A DNA stretch of 64,000 nucleotides from Corynebacterium marambiense (GCF_016342275.1 NZ_JAEIOT010000005.1:310001-374000); one strand, 5' to 3'. Positions 1 to 9,388 are shown, counted from the stretch's first letter. Notes: generated by a model not told the origin, from the sequence alone. A program made the numbers and translations.

Positions 1-24
1 CGCAATAAACAATTTATTAATTTA

Positions 25-40
25 TGTGACACGCCTCACC
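25..40. promoter_or_regulatory. GlxR/CRP-like binding site candidate
   Basis: The sequence reads TGTGA, six bases, then TCACC, matching 9 of 10 fixed positions of the TGTGA-N6-TCACA consensus of the corynebacterial CRP-like regulator GlxR. It lies about 95 bases before the first carboxylase gene, a place that would suit cAMP-dependent carbon-source control of the ketone operon. Seen in sequence; binding is inferred. Confidence 0.4.
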
Positions 41-54
41 GGGAGGTTAATTGG

Positions 55-81
55 GTGTTACAGTTTTGGGACCAGTAACAC
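55..81. promoter_or_regulatory. Inverted repeat, possible operator of the ketone operon
   Basis: GTGTTAC (55-61) and its exact reverse complement GTAACAC (75-81) are separated by 13 bases, so the half-sites sit 20 bases apart, two helical turns, as expected for a dimeric regulator. It lies 53 bases before the first start codon. No regulator gene is adjacent within the window, so the protein is unknown. Confidence 0.4.
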
Positions 82-85
82 TTAG

Positions 86-96
86 GTTCCTGGAAC
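86..96. promoter_or_regulatory. Short palindrome before the ketone operon
   Basis: GTTCC-T-GGAAC is a perfect palindrome around one central base, five bases after the larger inverted repeat and 37 bases before the start codon. It may be a second operator or chance. Confidence 0.25.
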
Positions 97-133
97 GCCG
101 CGGCCTTCGTTAAAGGGCGCGTGAGGAGGACAC

Positions 134-2041
134 ATGAAACACCTCATTAACATCGACAACGGTGGAACACTGACCGATGTCTGCGTGTGGGACGGGGATC
201 AGTTTTCGTTCACGAAGACACTCACCACACCCTTCGATCTCTCAGAATGCCTGTTCGAGGGGATCGCCAAAGCGTCCGCGAACCTGTACGACGAGCGCGA
301 TCTCATCCGGCTGCTCCACGAGGCGGATCACATCCGCTACTCCACGACACAGGGAACCAATGCCCTCGTCGAACGGAAGGGACCATCCATTGGGTTGCTC
401 GTCGAAGACCCCTCAGTGATTGACGCCATGCAGTCGGACGACGACCACTCCACACTCTTCGCCGATCTGATCGGCAACCGGGTCGAGACCTTTGACCTTT
501 CTGATGACGAGCTAGAGTTCAGCCTTGTTCAGACCGTCAACAAGCTCACCACCGACGGCGCCGCACGGCTCGTCGTTGTTGGACGCGACGCGGAGTCGGA
601 GCGGACCGTCAGGAATCTGCTCCTCCGCAACTTCCCGCGTCAGCTGCTCGGTTCCGTACCGGTTCTCTGCAGCTGGGAGTTCGTCAAAGATGCGAATGAC
701 GCCCGCCGTGGCTGGTCATCCGTGGTCAACACATTCCTCCACCCCGTCATGGAACGGTTCCTCTACCAGGCCCAGTCCCGCCTCCGGGAGAACAAGGTGA
801 CGAACCCGCTCCTCGTCTATCGGAACGACGGAGCATCGTCGCGGGTGTCGAAGTCAGTCGCCCTGAGAACCTACTCCTCCGGACCCCGGGGAGGTCTGGA
901 AGGGACGGCGGCACTCGCCCGGAGCTACAACCTCGCGCACGTCCTGATGATGGACGTCGGCGGAACCACCACCGACGTCGGCGTCGTCGACAGGTGCACC
1001 ATCGACACACAGCGTCGTGGCCGCGTCGGCGAGGCGACGATCTCATTCCCGATGTCGAGCGTGCACAGCTCCGGTGTCGGAGGCAGCTCGATCATCAGCG
1101 TCCGCGACGGGAGGATCGTCGTCGGCCCGCGTTCCGTCGGTGCCGCCCCCGGCCCCGCCTGTTTCGGTCTCGGTGGCAAGGACGCCACGATCACCGACGT
1201 GAAGGTGCTGCTCGGAATCCTCGATCCCGAAACCTATCTCAACGGACAAATGCACCTCGATGCTGCCCGAAGTCGCGCGGTCATCACCTCGACGATCGCG
1301 GAACCGCTCGGCATCAGTCTCGAAGAAGCCCTGATCCGGATGGAGGACGCGTACCTCGACACGATGGCGGAAACGTTCCGCGATCTGGTGCAGGAAGACA
1401 CGACTCTCGCCGCGTTCGGCGGAGCAGGCCCGATGAGCGCCTGCGGCGCCGCCGAGAAGGCTGGTGTCAAACGTGTGCTGATACCGCGTATGGCCGCCGT
1501 GTTCTCCGCGTTCGGCATCTCCTTCTCCGACATCGGGAAGACCTACGAGAGCAGCATCTCCGAGAACACTCGCGACAGTCTGCAGCGGAACTACGACGAC
1601 CTGCTGCACCGCGCTGAGCGCGACATGTTCCAGGAGGGATACGCCCTCGACGAATGCCAGATGAAATGGACCATCGAGGAGCACGACGCGAACGGCGAGG
1701 TCCTCGCGAGCCGCGACTACGAGAACGGTGAAGAGGTCGCCGACTCCGGTCATAACCTTATGCTCTGCCTCGATGTGAAGAAGGTGCTCCCGCACGCCGA
1801 TCTCGCGGCCAACGACAGCGTGGACACCTCAGAGGCGACCTCGACCGGTACTCGAACCGTCCGCGTCAGCCCCGATGAAACCCAGGATCTACCGGTCTAC
1901 GTACTCGAGGACCAGATCCCCGGGGCGACAGCAGCCGGACCGGCGATTCTCGAGGGCCCGTTCTTCACGGCACGAGTGACCCCGGGCTGGACGTTCACCG
2001 TCACCAGCAATGGCGATCTCATCATCACCGACGAACGCTGA
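134..2041 (+). CDS. HyuA-family subunit of an ATP-dependent ketone carboxylase (ApcA-like)
   Basis: A 635-residue hydantoinase/oxoprolinase A-type protein, roughly 69 kDa. The N-terminal phosphate-binding motif DNGGTLTD is at residues 8-15, a second DVGGTTTD motif is near residues 273-280 and a GGAGP motif is near 428. In this family these belong to an actin-like ATPase fold that activates the substrate by phosphorylation. It opens an operon with a gamma-like zinc subunit, a second HyuA and a HyuB, the arrangement of acetophenone carboxylase rather than of three-subunit acetone carboxylase. The start is an ATG with GAGGAGGA four bases upstream. It is cytoplasmic, with no signal peptide. The substrate (acetone, butanone, acetophenone or another ketone) cannot be read from the sequence. 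A hydantoinase or 5-oxoprolinase is less likely because of the small zinc subunit. Confidence 0.8.
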   Translation: MKHLINIDNGGTLTDVCVWDGDQFSFTKTLTTPFDLSECLFEGIAKASANLYDERDLIRLLHEADHIRYSTTQGTNALVERKGPSIGLLVEDPSVIDAMQSDDDHSTLFADLIGNRVETFDLSDDELEFSLVQTVNKLTTDGAARLVVVGRDAESERTVRNLLLRNFPRQLLGSVPVLCSWEFVKDANDARRGWSSVVNTFLHPVMERFLYQAQSRLRENKVTNPLLVYRNDGASSRVSKSVALRTYSSGPRGGLEGTAALARSYNLAHVLMMDVGGTTTDVGVVDRCTIDTQRRGRVGEATISFPMSSVHSSGVGGSSIISVRDGRIVVGPRSVGAAPGPACFGLGGKDATITDVKVLLGILDPETYLNGQMHLDAARSRAVITSTIAEPLGISLEEALIRMEDAYLDTMAETFRDLVQEDTTLAAFGGAGPMSACGAAEKAGVKRVLIPRMAAVFSAFGISFSDIGKTYESSISENTRDSLQRNYDDLLHRAERDMFQEGYALDECQMKWTIEEHDANGEVLASRDYENGEEVADSGHNLMLCLDVKKVLPHADLAANDSVDTSEATSTGTRTVRVSPDETQDLPVYVLEDQIPGATAAGPAILEGPFFTARVTPGWTFTVTSNGDLIITDER

Positions 2042-2073
2042 TCCACCTTCACCCGAGACCTTAAGGAAACACT

Positions 2074-2508
2074 GTGCGAGTCCCCATGACCGAGTACCTG
2101 CTCATCGATCTCGACACCGAACGGTGGGTGTGCCGCAGCTGCGGCCACGACATCGGTGACGCGAACGACAACTACAAGCCGGGCTGCCTGGTGTATGACC
2201 GGGATCCTACCGAGATCCACCAACCGATCATCGATCCCGAACGATACGAGTACACCTTCTCCCCGGACCCCGAATACTGCCGGATCCTCGAGTTCTACTG
2301 CCCCGGTTGTGCGACTCAGCTGGAAACCGAATACGTCCCACCGGGACACCCCCCGACCCGCGACATGGTCATCGACGTCGCCGCCCTGCGCAAGCAGTGG
2401 GAGGAACGGGGTGTCGATGCGGAAGAAGTGTTCAACTACGGCCCCGGCGAAGACGCCCAGAAGTACACAGCAGAACTCAAGAAGAAAGCCGCCGACTCAC
2501 AGCGCTGA
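2074..2508 (+). CDS. Small zinc-binding subunit of ketone carboxylase (acetone carboxylase gamma-like, ApcB-like)
   Basis: A 144-residue protein, about 16 kDa, related to the gamma subunit of acetone carboxylase. Two CxxC pairs, C20/C23 and C76/C79, would hold a structural zinc; further cysteines are at 38 and 69. The residues between are rich in Asp, Pro and Tyr. The start is taken as GTG at 2074, because AAGGAAA ends four bases before it, whereas ATG at 2086 would be 16 bases from that ribosome site. It lies 32 bases after the first HyuA gene and 28 bases before the second. A subunit of this kind separates ketone carboxylases from hydantoinases. Its size matches the 15 kDa subunit known for acetophenone carboxylase. 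Confidence 0.78.
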   Translation: MRVPMTEYLLIDLDTERWVCRSCGHDIGDANDNYKPGCLVYDRDPTEIHQPIIDPERYEYTFSPDPEYCRILEFYCPGCATQLETEYVPPGHPPTRDMVIDVAALRKQWEERGVDAEEVFNYGPGEDAQKYTAELKKKAADSQR

Positions 2509-2536
2509 GTTGCGAAAACGAAAGCAGGAGACATCC

Positions 2537-4663
2537 ATGAAACGCATCTCCGTCGACATTGGCGGCACATTCACCGACTGCTTCTTCGTGTGGGACGACA
2601 CCTACATCGAAGCGAAGGCGCTGACGACACACCACAACCTGGCCCTGGGCTTCAACGAGGCGCTCGACCTGGCGTGTGAGCGCGCCGGATTGGACCGCGA
2701 GACGGCCCTGTCCGGAGTGGACTCGGTACGGTACGCGACCACTTTGGGAACCAACGCGCTCATCGAGCGCAAGGGCCCGAGAGTCGGGGCGATCGTCACG
2801 CACGGCTTCGAGGACACGATCCCGCTGTCCCGTGGCCGGGGCTACGGCGAAGGCCTCGACTACTCCATGCAGCAGAACATGCCCGCCGCCGAGCGGCCAG
2901 AACCTCTCGTACCGCGTGCCCTGATTCGCTCAGTCAAGGAGCGCATCAACTCCGCAGGAAAGGTCGTGGCCTCACTGCGGGAAGAGGACGTCCGGAACGT
3001 CGTCCGGGAACTGATGGACGCTGGTGCCGAGGCCATTGTCGTTTCCCTGACCAACGCCACCGAGAACCCGGTTCATGAGCTCAAGATCCAAGAGATCCTC
3101 CTGGAGGAATACCCCTCCCATGAGCTCGGGGCCGTCCCGGTTCTCCTCGGACACCAGGTCTCCGGACGGAAGGGCGAGTACGTCCGCGCGACGTCCACCA
3201 TCGTCGACGCCTTCCTCCACGAGATCATGTTCCACGCGCTGAGCCAGCTGTCTAACAATCTCCGCGAGTCCGGGTACACCAAGCCAATGCTGGTCAACCA
3301 CAATTCCGGTGGTATGGCGCAGATGAACTCGACAGACGCCCTGCAGACCATCCATTCTGGTCCCATCGCCGGTGTTGGTGCCGCAGAGCATCTCGCGAAC
3401 TCCACCAACATCGGAAGCGTCATCAGCACCGACATGGGTGGAACCTCCTTCGATATCGGGCTTGTTCCCGAAGGCGGTGTGAAGCACTACGACTTCATGC
3501 CCACCATCGACCGGTGGTTGGTCAGCGTCCCCATGGTCCACCTTGACACCCTCGGTGCCGGTGGCGGATCCATCGCCAGCTACGACCGCATCCACCAGTC
3601 CGTCAAGATTGGTCCCGAATCCGCTGGCTCCAACCCGGGTCCGGCCTGCTACGACCGCGGTGGCCTTAAGCCGACGGTCACCGACGCCGACCTGCTCCTC
3701 GGATACCTCGACCCCGACAATTACGCCAACGGCTATATCAAGCTGAATCCGAAGCGTTCGGTGTTCGCTATCGAGGAGACCCTCTGCGATGAGATGGACA
3801 TGGATGTCCTGGACATCGCGAAGCTCATCAAGAACTCCGTCGATGAGCAGATGGCGATCGGCATCGGCAAGGAACTGCGTGTCCGTGGTTACCTGCCCGA
3901 GGACTTCACGATGCTCGCCTACGGCGGCAACGGACCGCTCCACGCCTGCGGCATAGCGCGTCATGTCGGCATCACCCGCGTGCTCGTCCCGCCGTTCAGC
4001 TCCGTGTTCTCCGCCTGTGGCGCGGGAAACATGCAGCAGCTCCACTTCCACGAGCGGGGCACCCACATCACGATGTACAACGCGACAACCCGGGCGCTGT
4101 ACGACGACTATGACGCGTTCAACGAGATCGTCGAGGACCTCGAGGCCCGTGGACGCGAGGACCTGCGCCGCCAGGGATTCGATGCTGAGGACGTCAAGTA
4201 CCGTCTTGAGCTCGACATGCGCTACGGGAACCAGCTCCTCACCCAGGCAGTGACGCTGGACATCAACCGGATGAATGGCGTCGGTGACGTCCTGCAGATG
4301 ATCAAGACGTTCGGCGACGTTTACAGTCACCGCTTCGGCTCCAACTGCGCCGCCCCGGAGGCCGGTATCCGCGTGAATACGGTCCGCGTCGCTTCCTACG
4401 TCGAAGGGGACACCGTCAACTTCGAATCTCTCACGGACGGTGGCGAGCGGGCCGTCCCCGAGGCCGTGGGGGAGCGTCGCGTCCACTTCGTCGACGTCGA
4501 AGGAGCCATTGACACTCCGGTGTACAACCATAACGCTCTGACCGCCGATGCGGTCATCCCGGGTCCGGCGATCGTCACCACGGAAAACACCACATTCCTG
4601 GTCGAACCCGGATGGCACCTGGAACCCACTGAACAGGGCGCCGTATGGCTCCTGCAGGACTGA
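2537..4663 (+). CDS. Second HyuA-family subunit of ketone carboxylase
   Basis: A 708-residue (about 77 kDa) hydantoinase A/oxoprolinase-type protein with the classical DIGGTFTD phosphate motif at residues 7-14, GTNALIERKG near 73, DMGGTSFD near 299-306 and YGGNGPLHACG near 463. It is more canonical than the HyuA encoded at 134. The family phosphorylates carbonyl substrates or bicarbonate with ATP. The ATG at 2537 has GCAGGAG six bases upstream; a longer in-frame reading from 2156 overlaps the zinc-subunit gene and is rejected. Having two different HyuA paralogues in one operon fits the two alpha-type subunits of acetophenone carboxylase, which spends two ATP per carboxylation. Confidence 0.82.
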   Translation: MKRISVDIGGTFTDCFFVWDDTYIEAKALTTHHNLALGFNEALDLACERAGLDRETALSGVDSVRYATTLGTNALIERKGPRVGAIVTHGFEDTIPLSRGRGYGEGLDYSMQQNMPAAERPEPLVPRALIRSVKERINSAGKVVASLREEDVRNVVRELMDAGAEAIVVSLTNATENPVHELKIQEILLEEYPSHELGAVPVLLGHQVSGRKGEYVRATSTIVDAFLHEIMFHALSQLSNNLRESGYTKPMLVNHNSGGMAQMNSTDALQTIHSGPIAGVGAAEHLANSTNIGSVISTDMGGTSFDIGLVPEGGVKHYDFMPTIDRWLVSVPMVHLDTLGAGGGSIASYDRIHQSVKIGPESAGSNPGPACYDRGGLKPTVTDADLLLGYLDPDNYANGYIKLNPKRSVFAIEETLCDEMDMDVLDIAKLIKNSVDEQMAIGIGKELRVRGYLPEDFTMLAYGGNGPLHACGIARHVGITRVLVPPFSSVFSACGAGNMQQLHFHERGTHITMYNATTRALYDDYDAFNEIVEDLEARGREDLRRQGFDAEDVKYRLELDMRYGNQLLTQAVTLDINRMNGVGDVLQMIKTFGDVYSHRFGSNCAAPEAGIRVNTVRVASYVEGDTVNFESLTDGGERAVPEAVGERRVHFVDVEGAIDTPVYNHNALTADAVIPGPAIVTTENTTFLVEPGWHLEPTEQGAVWLLQD

Positions 4664-4688
4664 TGAACGACACCACGAGGAGATTGCA

Positions 4689-7007
4689 ATGACCACAGTC
4701 GACAGAGACACGACAACGTCCACCCCAGCCAAGGAACTCACCGCACAGGAACAGGAGTGGGTCGACGCCTTCATGGACGAGACCACCCTGTTCCTCGGGC
4801 CCGACCCGGAGATCATGCGGAGCCACAGCATCGCAGAACGTAGCGAATATGAGGACGAGTGCATCTCCAAGGGGATTGACCGGATCCAGGTGGAGCGCAT
4901 CCGCAAGCGTATCTCCGGGGCCCTCGATGAGGGATACGAGATGTGTGAGGCACAGGGAGCTGCGCCCGGCGCGAAGTGGGGTGACCTGACCACTGCGATC
5001 TACACGGCGGAAGGGGACGTCTCCTATCTCTCCTGCCACGGGGTCATCGCCTTTTCGGCGATCCTGCACCATCCGATTCGGTACATCATGAAGTACTGGA
5101 AGGACGAGCCGACCGTGGGTATCCACGCCGGTGACGGCTTCATCCACAATGACGCCCGTTACGGCAATGTCCACAACACCGATCAGTCGATGATCATGCC
5201 GATCATCCGCGACGGTGAGATCATTGCCTGGGTCGCCGCCACCATCCACGAGGGTGAGAACGGCGCCTGCGAACCCGGCGGAATGCCCTCCGGCTCTGAG
5301 ACCCCGTTCGATGACGGACTCCGGATGAGTCCGTTCAAGATCGTCGAGAAGGGGCATCTCCGCAGAGACCTGCTGACCTTCCTCCAGCACTCCGTCCGAG
5401 ACCCGAAGCTCCAGCTCGCCGACCTCAAGGTCAAGATCGCCGCGGTGAACCGCATCATGGACCGGATCAACACCCTCATCGACGAGGTCGGGGTCGAGAC
5501 CTTTGTGGCCGCGATCCGGATCACCATCGAGGACGTTGATGCCGAGGTGCATCGTCGCATCGGTGAGCTGCCGGACGGTACCTATTCGTTCAACCAGTTC
5601 ATGGACTCCACGCTCAAGGAGAACATCCTGATCAAAATGGCGTGCAAGATAACAGTCAAGGGTGATCAGATGACGGTTGACCTCAGAGGCTCCGGCCCAG
5701 AGATCCTCAACCGGGCGATGAACTCGCCACTGTGTTCCGTGAAGTCGATGATGATGCAGGCGATCCTCGCCTTCTGGTGGCCGGACCTTCCCCGGTGCAC
5801 CTCCGCGATGAGCTGCATCGAGATCATCTCCGACGAGGGAACCTGGTCGGACGCCTCCTACGATGCGCCGATGGGACAGTCCCTCCAAGCATCCTTCCGT
5901 GGTTTCTCCTGCATGCAGGCGCTCTACGGCAAGATGCAGTTCTCCACGCCACGCAAGTACTCGAACGTCGTGGCGAACTGGTACAACCAGATCAACACGT
6001 TCCTCTGGGGTGGCGAAACACAGCACGGCGACCAGGTCGGCAATCTCTGCGCGGACCTCAACGGTATGCCCGGCGGCGCCAAGCCTTTCCGCGACGGTGA
6101 AGATTCCGTATCCCCGCTCTTCTGCGCCATGGCGGACACCGCCGAGCAGGAGATCATGGAGGAGGAGGTGCCCTTCATGCAGCTGGTGTCGAAGCGGCTG
6201 ATCAAAGACAACATGGGATTCGGCAAGTTCACCGGTGGTATGGGCTACGAGATGATCGTGGCCTCCGAGGGAACCCCCCACTGGGGCTTCATGACGGTGA
6301 CCTCCGGGTCCAAGTTCAGCTCCATCTACGGCATGTTCGGCGGCTATGGCTGCGGAGCCTACCCGCTCGCCATGGTTAAGGGCGTCAACACCTACGACAG
6401 TTTCCGCAAGGACTCGCGCACCTTCGATCTCTCCATTGAGAAGGTCATGAACGAGCGACCCTTCGAGGGCGCCAAGTACATGACCTCCCACATGGGACTG
6501 CAGTTCGACGTCGCCAAGGACGGTGAGCTGTACATGATCGCCCAGGGCGCCGGTGGTGGGTACGGTGACCCGATCGAACGCGACCCCGACTCCGTCGTCC
6601 ACGACGCGGAACTCGGCCGTATCTCGCCAAAGGTTGCCCGGGACATCTTCTGTGTCGCATACGACGAGGAGCACTTTCGTCTGGACGCCGCAGAGACGAA
6701 GCGCCTGAGGGAGGCACGTCGCAAGGAACGGCTCTCCCTGGGCAAGCCCTACGCCGAGTTCATCGAGGAATTCGTCACCGATGAACCCCCGGAGGACCTG
6801 CTCTACTACGGCAACTGGGGTGATGACACCGAGGAACTCACCGCAACGGTGTTCACCGTCAATGGCCGGAAGCGGGTCACCGGAAAAGTCGGCGAGCTGC
6901 CGATCGTCATGATCCCGGATCGCCGCGAACTCAAGATCGAGGTACTCGAAGCCCGGATCGCGGAGCTCGAGGAGAAGCACGGCGAGATGGTCTCCAAGAA
7001 GAGCTGA
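4689..7007 (+). CDS. HyuB-family subunit of ketone carboxylase
   Basis: A 772-residue protein (about 87 kDa) of the hydantoinase B/oxoprolinase family. The segment HNDARYGNVHNTDQ corresponds to the conserved HyuB metal- and substrate-binding region, and EGGNGAC-like glycine turns and a Gly-rich GAGGGYGDP segment near the C terminus are also typical. In acetone and acetophenone carboxylases the HyuB subunit carries the active site where the enol phosphate meets carboxyphosphate or CO2. The start is ATG 4689 with GAGGAG six bases before it; a 141-base upstream extension would overlap the preceding gene and lacks a ribosome site. The mass is close to the largest subunit reported for acetophenone carboxylase. 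Long open frames on the opposite strand here are GC-driven shadows. Confidence 0.82.
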   Translation: MTTVDRDTTTSTPAKELTAQEQEWVDAFMDETTLFLGPDPEIMRSHSIAERSEYEDECISKGIDRIQVERIRKRISGALDEGYEMCEAQGAAPGAKWGDLTTAIYTAEGDVSYLSCHGVIAFSAILHHPIRYIMKYWKDEPTVGIHAGDGFIHNDARYGNVHNTDQSMIMPIIRDGEIIAWVAATIHEGENGACEPGGMPSGSETPFDDGLRMSPFKIVEKGHLRRDLLTFLQHSVRDPKLQLADLKVKIAAVNRIMDRINTLIDEVGVETFVAAIRITIEDVDAEVHRRIGELPDGTYSFNQFMDSTLKENILIKMACKITVKGDQMTVDLRGSGPEILNRAMNSPLCSVKSMMMQAILAFWWPDLPRCTSAMSCIEIISDEGTWSDASYDAPMGQSLQASFRGFSCMQALYGKMQFSTPRKYSNVVANWYNQINTFLWGGETQHGDQVGNLCADLNGMPGGAKPFRDGEDSVSPLFCAMADTAEQEIMEEEVPFMQLVSKRLIKDNMGFGKFTGGMGYEMIVASEGTPHWGFMTVTSGSKFSSIYGMFGGYGCGAYPLAMVKGVNTYDSFRKDSRTFDLSIEKVMNERPFEGAKYMTSHMGLQFDVAKDGELYMIAQGAGGGYGDPIERDPDSVVHDAELGRISPKVARDIFCVAYDEEHFRLDAAETKRLREARRKERLSLGKPYAEFIEEFVTDEPPEDLLYYGNWGDDTEELTATVFTVNGRKRVTGKVGELPIVMIPDRRELKIEVLEARIAELEEKHGEMVSKKS

Positions 7008-7102
7008 CCCGTCTCTCCACAAACCTGGGCGCGGCTCCACGCCGCCCCAGGGAAGCACCATTTCTGCACACCACACATCGCCCCAGCGGCAAGGAGAATC
7101 CC

Positions 7103-7906
7103 ATGACACCGACATCCCTCACCGACCTCATCACGACCCCACCCTCGGACCGGAGGACCGCGGTATTCCTGGACCACGTACCGTTCGGCGAACGGGTCAT
7201 CCTGCATGGCGAACTCCCGTATCTCGATGCCCCGGCCACTGCCAGCTACTACGGGCAGGCGCAGGGCATGCTGAACTCTGACGCGACCGTCATCGACGTC
7301 GGAGCTCTCTACGATGCTGTGCTGGCATCGAACGCCGATCTGCGCACCGCCATGGGGACACGCTCACGAACCGGATACGCACTCCGTACTATGCTCGCCG
7401 ATGATTCGGCCGCGACAGTGACGGCGCGGATCCTCACCGCGACCAGCCACACCAGCCGAGTACCGTTCCTCCTCCGGCTCCCGTCCCCGCTCATCTGGCT
7501 CGCTCAGGCGGCCGAAGCAACCGGGAACACCGACTTCAGTTCGATCACCGCGGATCACGCCGAGTCGGCCGCGATGTACGTGGCTGATTGGCTGCGCCGC
7601 TTCGTGGACGCGCCCGTAGTTGGCCTCATCCTCGACGGGCGTCGTGCCGGGGCGTACGCGGAACTCCCGCCCGAGGACATTGACGCATACCAACCCGTGA
7701 TCAACGCCGCCGAGCACATCGGCTGGTCCGTACTGCTGCAGACGGAGGGCGGTGTCGAGGTCGCTGGAGAGGACGTGCGCGGCGCCACCATCGACCCGGG
7801 GTACTGGCTGGGCACAGGGACCGTGCCGCAGGCCGATTTCCTCGTCACACAGATTCCGGCCGAAGCCGAGCCGGAGACCGTCCTCGAACGTCTCGAAGCT
7901 CTCTGA
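7103..7906 (+). CDS. Fifth small protein of the ketone carboxylase operon, possible ApcE-like subunit
   Basis: A 267-residue, mostly acidic cytoplasmic protein of about 29 kDa with no motif I recognise with certainty. It has alternating alpha/beta character, with hydrophobic strands such as VVGLILDG and WSVLLQTEGG, but no transmembrane segment. AAGGAGAA precedes the ATG by five bases. Its place after two HyuA genes, a zinc subunit and a HyuB is that of the fifth, loosely bound 34 kDa subunit in the acetophenone carboxylase operon, which is needed for ATP-dependent activity there. The equivalence is inferred from position and size only; it could instead be an assembly factor. Confidence 0.5.
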   Translation: MTPTSLTDLITTPPSDRRTAVFLDHVPFGERVILHGELPYLDAPATASYYGQAQGMLNSDATVIDVGALYDAVLASNADLRTAMGTRSRTGYALRTMLADDSAATVTARILTATSHTSRVPFLLRLPSPLIWLAQAAEATGNTDFSSITADHAESAAMYVADWLRRFVDAPVVGLILDGRRAGAYAELPPEDIDAYQPVINAAEHIGWSVLLQTEGGVEVAGEDVRGATIDPGYWLGTGTVPQADFLVTQIPAEAEPETVLERLEAL

Positions 7907-7981
7907 TCCGATTCCAGATACCCACGATTCGGAACAGGGTCCGGCACCGCAATCGGATACCACCCAGCTGAGGAGCATGAC

Positions 7982-8713
7982 GTGAGCAAACTACACACAG
8001 GTGGCACCACTGAATTGGTGTCGGGATTGATCAAGGACGGCATGTCGATCGCCGTCGGTGGCTTCGGGCTGTCCGGCAACCCGTTCGACCTCATCGAGGC
8101 AGTCCAAGCTTCGGGAGCCAAGGACCTCACCATTGTCTCGAATAACATGAGCATTGACGGCATAGGGCTTGGACTACTCCTGGAATCCCGCCAGGTGAAG
8201 CGAGTCCTGGCCTCCTACGTCGGCGAGAATAAGGCATTCTCCGAACAGTATCTCTCCGGTGAACTCGAGTTGGAGTTCGTCCCCCAGGGATCGCTCGCCG
8301 AACGGCTCCGGGCCGCCGGGGCGGGAATACCCGCCTTCTTCACCCCCACCGGCTACGGGACCATCGTCGCTGAGGGCAAGGAGGTGCGCGAGATAGATGG
8401 GAGACACCACATCCTCGAACACGCGATCAAGACGGACCTCGCCCTCGTCCACGCCGCCACCGCGGACCCCAATGGCAATCTCGTCTACAACCGCACCGCA
8501 CGGAACTTCAATCCGGTCTGCGCGATGGCCGGCCGGATCACGATTGCCGAGGCGGAGGAGATCGTCGACCTCGGTGAACTCGACCCTGACTTCATCCACA
8601 CGCCGGGCGTCTACGTCCAACATCTGGTGCAGGCCGCACCCCGAACTAAACCGATCGAACGGGTGACTACCCGACCGCGGCCCGACCGGGCCGACACGGG
8701 GAAAGGAAACTGA
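7982..8713 (+). CDS. 3-oxoacid CoA-transferase, subunit A
   Basis: A 243-residue protein of the family I CoA-transferase alpha type (SCOT/PcaI/AtoD). GGFGLSGNP near residues 22-30, which binds the CoA pyrophosphate, and FTPTGYGT near 119 are diagnostic. With the next gene it would move CoA from succinyl-CoA (or another donor) to a 3-oxoacid. The start is GTG 7982 with GAGGAG six bases upstream; the nearby ATG at 7977 hits a stop after two codons. Placed after a ketone carboxylase, the likely acceptor is acetoacetate, or benzoylacetate or a longer 3-oxoacid if the ketone is larger. A 3-oxoadipate transferase is a close relative but no aromatic-pathway genes are nearby. Confidence 0.85.
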   Translation: MSKLHTGGTTELVSGLIKDGMSIAVGGFGLSGNPFDLIEAVQASGAKDLTIVSNNMSIDGIGLGLLLESRQVKRVLASYVGENKAFSEQYLSGELELEFVPQGSLAERLRAAGAGIPAFFTPTGYGTIVAEGKEVREIDGRHHILEHAIKTDLALVHAATADPNGNLVYNRTARNFNPVCAMAGRITIAEAEEIVDLGELDPDFIHTPGVYVQHLVQAAPRTKPIERVTTRPRPDRADTGKGN

Positions 8714-8719
8714 GCCGAC

Positions 8720-9388
8720 ATGTCCTGGACAAGAGAAGAAATGGCGGCGATCGCCGCAGCCGAGATCAACGACGGCGACTACGTCAACCTGGGAATCGGC
8801 ATCCCCACGATGATCGCCAACCAGCTACCCGACGGGGTGAACATCATCCTCCAGTCGGAGAACGGAATCCTCGGCATGGGGCCCTTCCCGTACGAGGGGG
8901 ACGAGGACCCGGACCTCATCAACGCCGGGAAACAGACCGTCACCCTGAACAGGGGAGCGGTGGTGTTCGACTCCGCGGAGAGCTTCGCCATGATCCGTGG
9001 CGGAAACCTCAAACTCGCGGTACTCGGCGCCATGGAGGTCTCTGAAAAAGGGGACCTCGCGAACTGGATTATTCCCGGCGTCATGGTCAAGGGAATGGGG
9101 GGCGCGATGGATCTCGTGGCCGGTGCCCCCAGAGTCATCGTGCTCACCGACCACGTCGACAAGAAGGGGCGCCCCAAGCTGAAAAAGGAATGCTCCCTGC
9201 CGCTCACCGGGACCCAGGTCGTCGACCGCGTCATCACAGACCTCGCGGTGTTCGACATCACTGAGCGTGCAGGAATGGTGCTCCGGGAACTCGCGCCGGG
9301 CGTCACCCTCGAACAGATCGAGGAAGCCACTGAAGCGGCATTCACCGTCATCATCGGTGACGCCCGAACCGAAGGAGAACCGTCATGA
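8720..9388 (+). CDS. 3-oxoacid CoA-transferase, subunit B
   Basis: A 222-residue family I CoA-transferase beta subunit. SENGILGMG carries the catalytic glutamate, residue 47, which forms the glutamyl-CoA thioester. The motifs GIGIPT near 27 and a GAMEVS segment near 105 also fit. It begins six bases after subunit A and its stop overlaps the start of the thiolase gene (ATGA at 9385-9388), so the three downstream genes are translationally coupled. It forms the heteromeric enzyme with the protein encoded at 7982. Confidence 0.88.
   Translation: MSWTREEMAAIAAAEINDGDYVNLGIGIPTMIANQLPDGVNIILQSENGILGMGPFPYEGDEDPDLINAGKQTVTLNRGAVVFDSAESFAMIRGGNLKLAVLGAMEVSEKGDLANWIIPGVMVKGMGGAMDLVAGAPRVIVLTDHVDKKGRPKLKKECSLPLTGTQVVDRVITDLAVFDITERAGMVLRELAPGVTLEQIEEATEAAFTVIIGDARTEGEPS

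Noticed and set aside
134-7007. Hydantoinase or 5-oxoprolinase operon
   Set aside because: The zinc gamma-like subunit, duplicated HyuA and downstream 3-oxoacid CoA-transferase and thiolase point to ketone carboxylation.
2972-7115. Very long open frames on the - strand (about 670 and 850 codons) opposite the carboxylase genes
   Set aside because: They mirror the codon pattern of the + strand genes, lack family motifs and ribosome sites, and overlap each other; high-GC antisense shadows.
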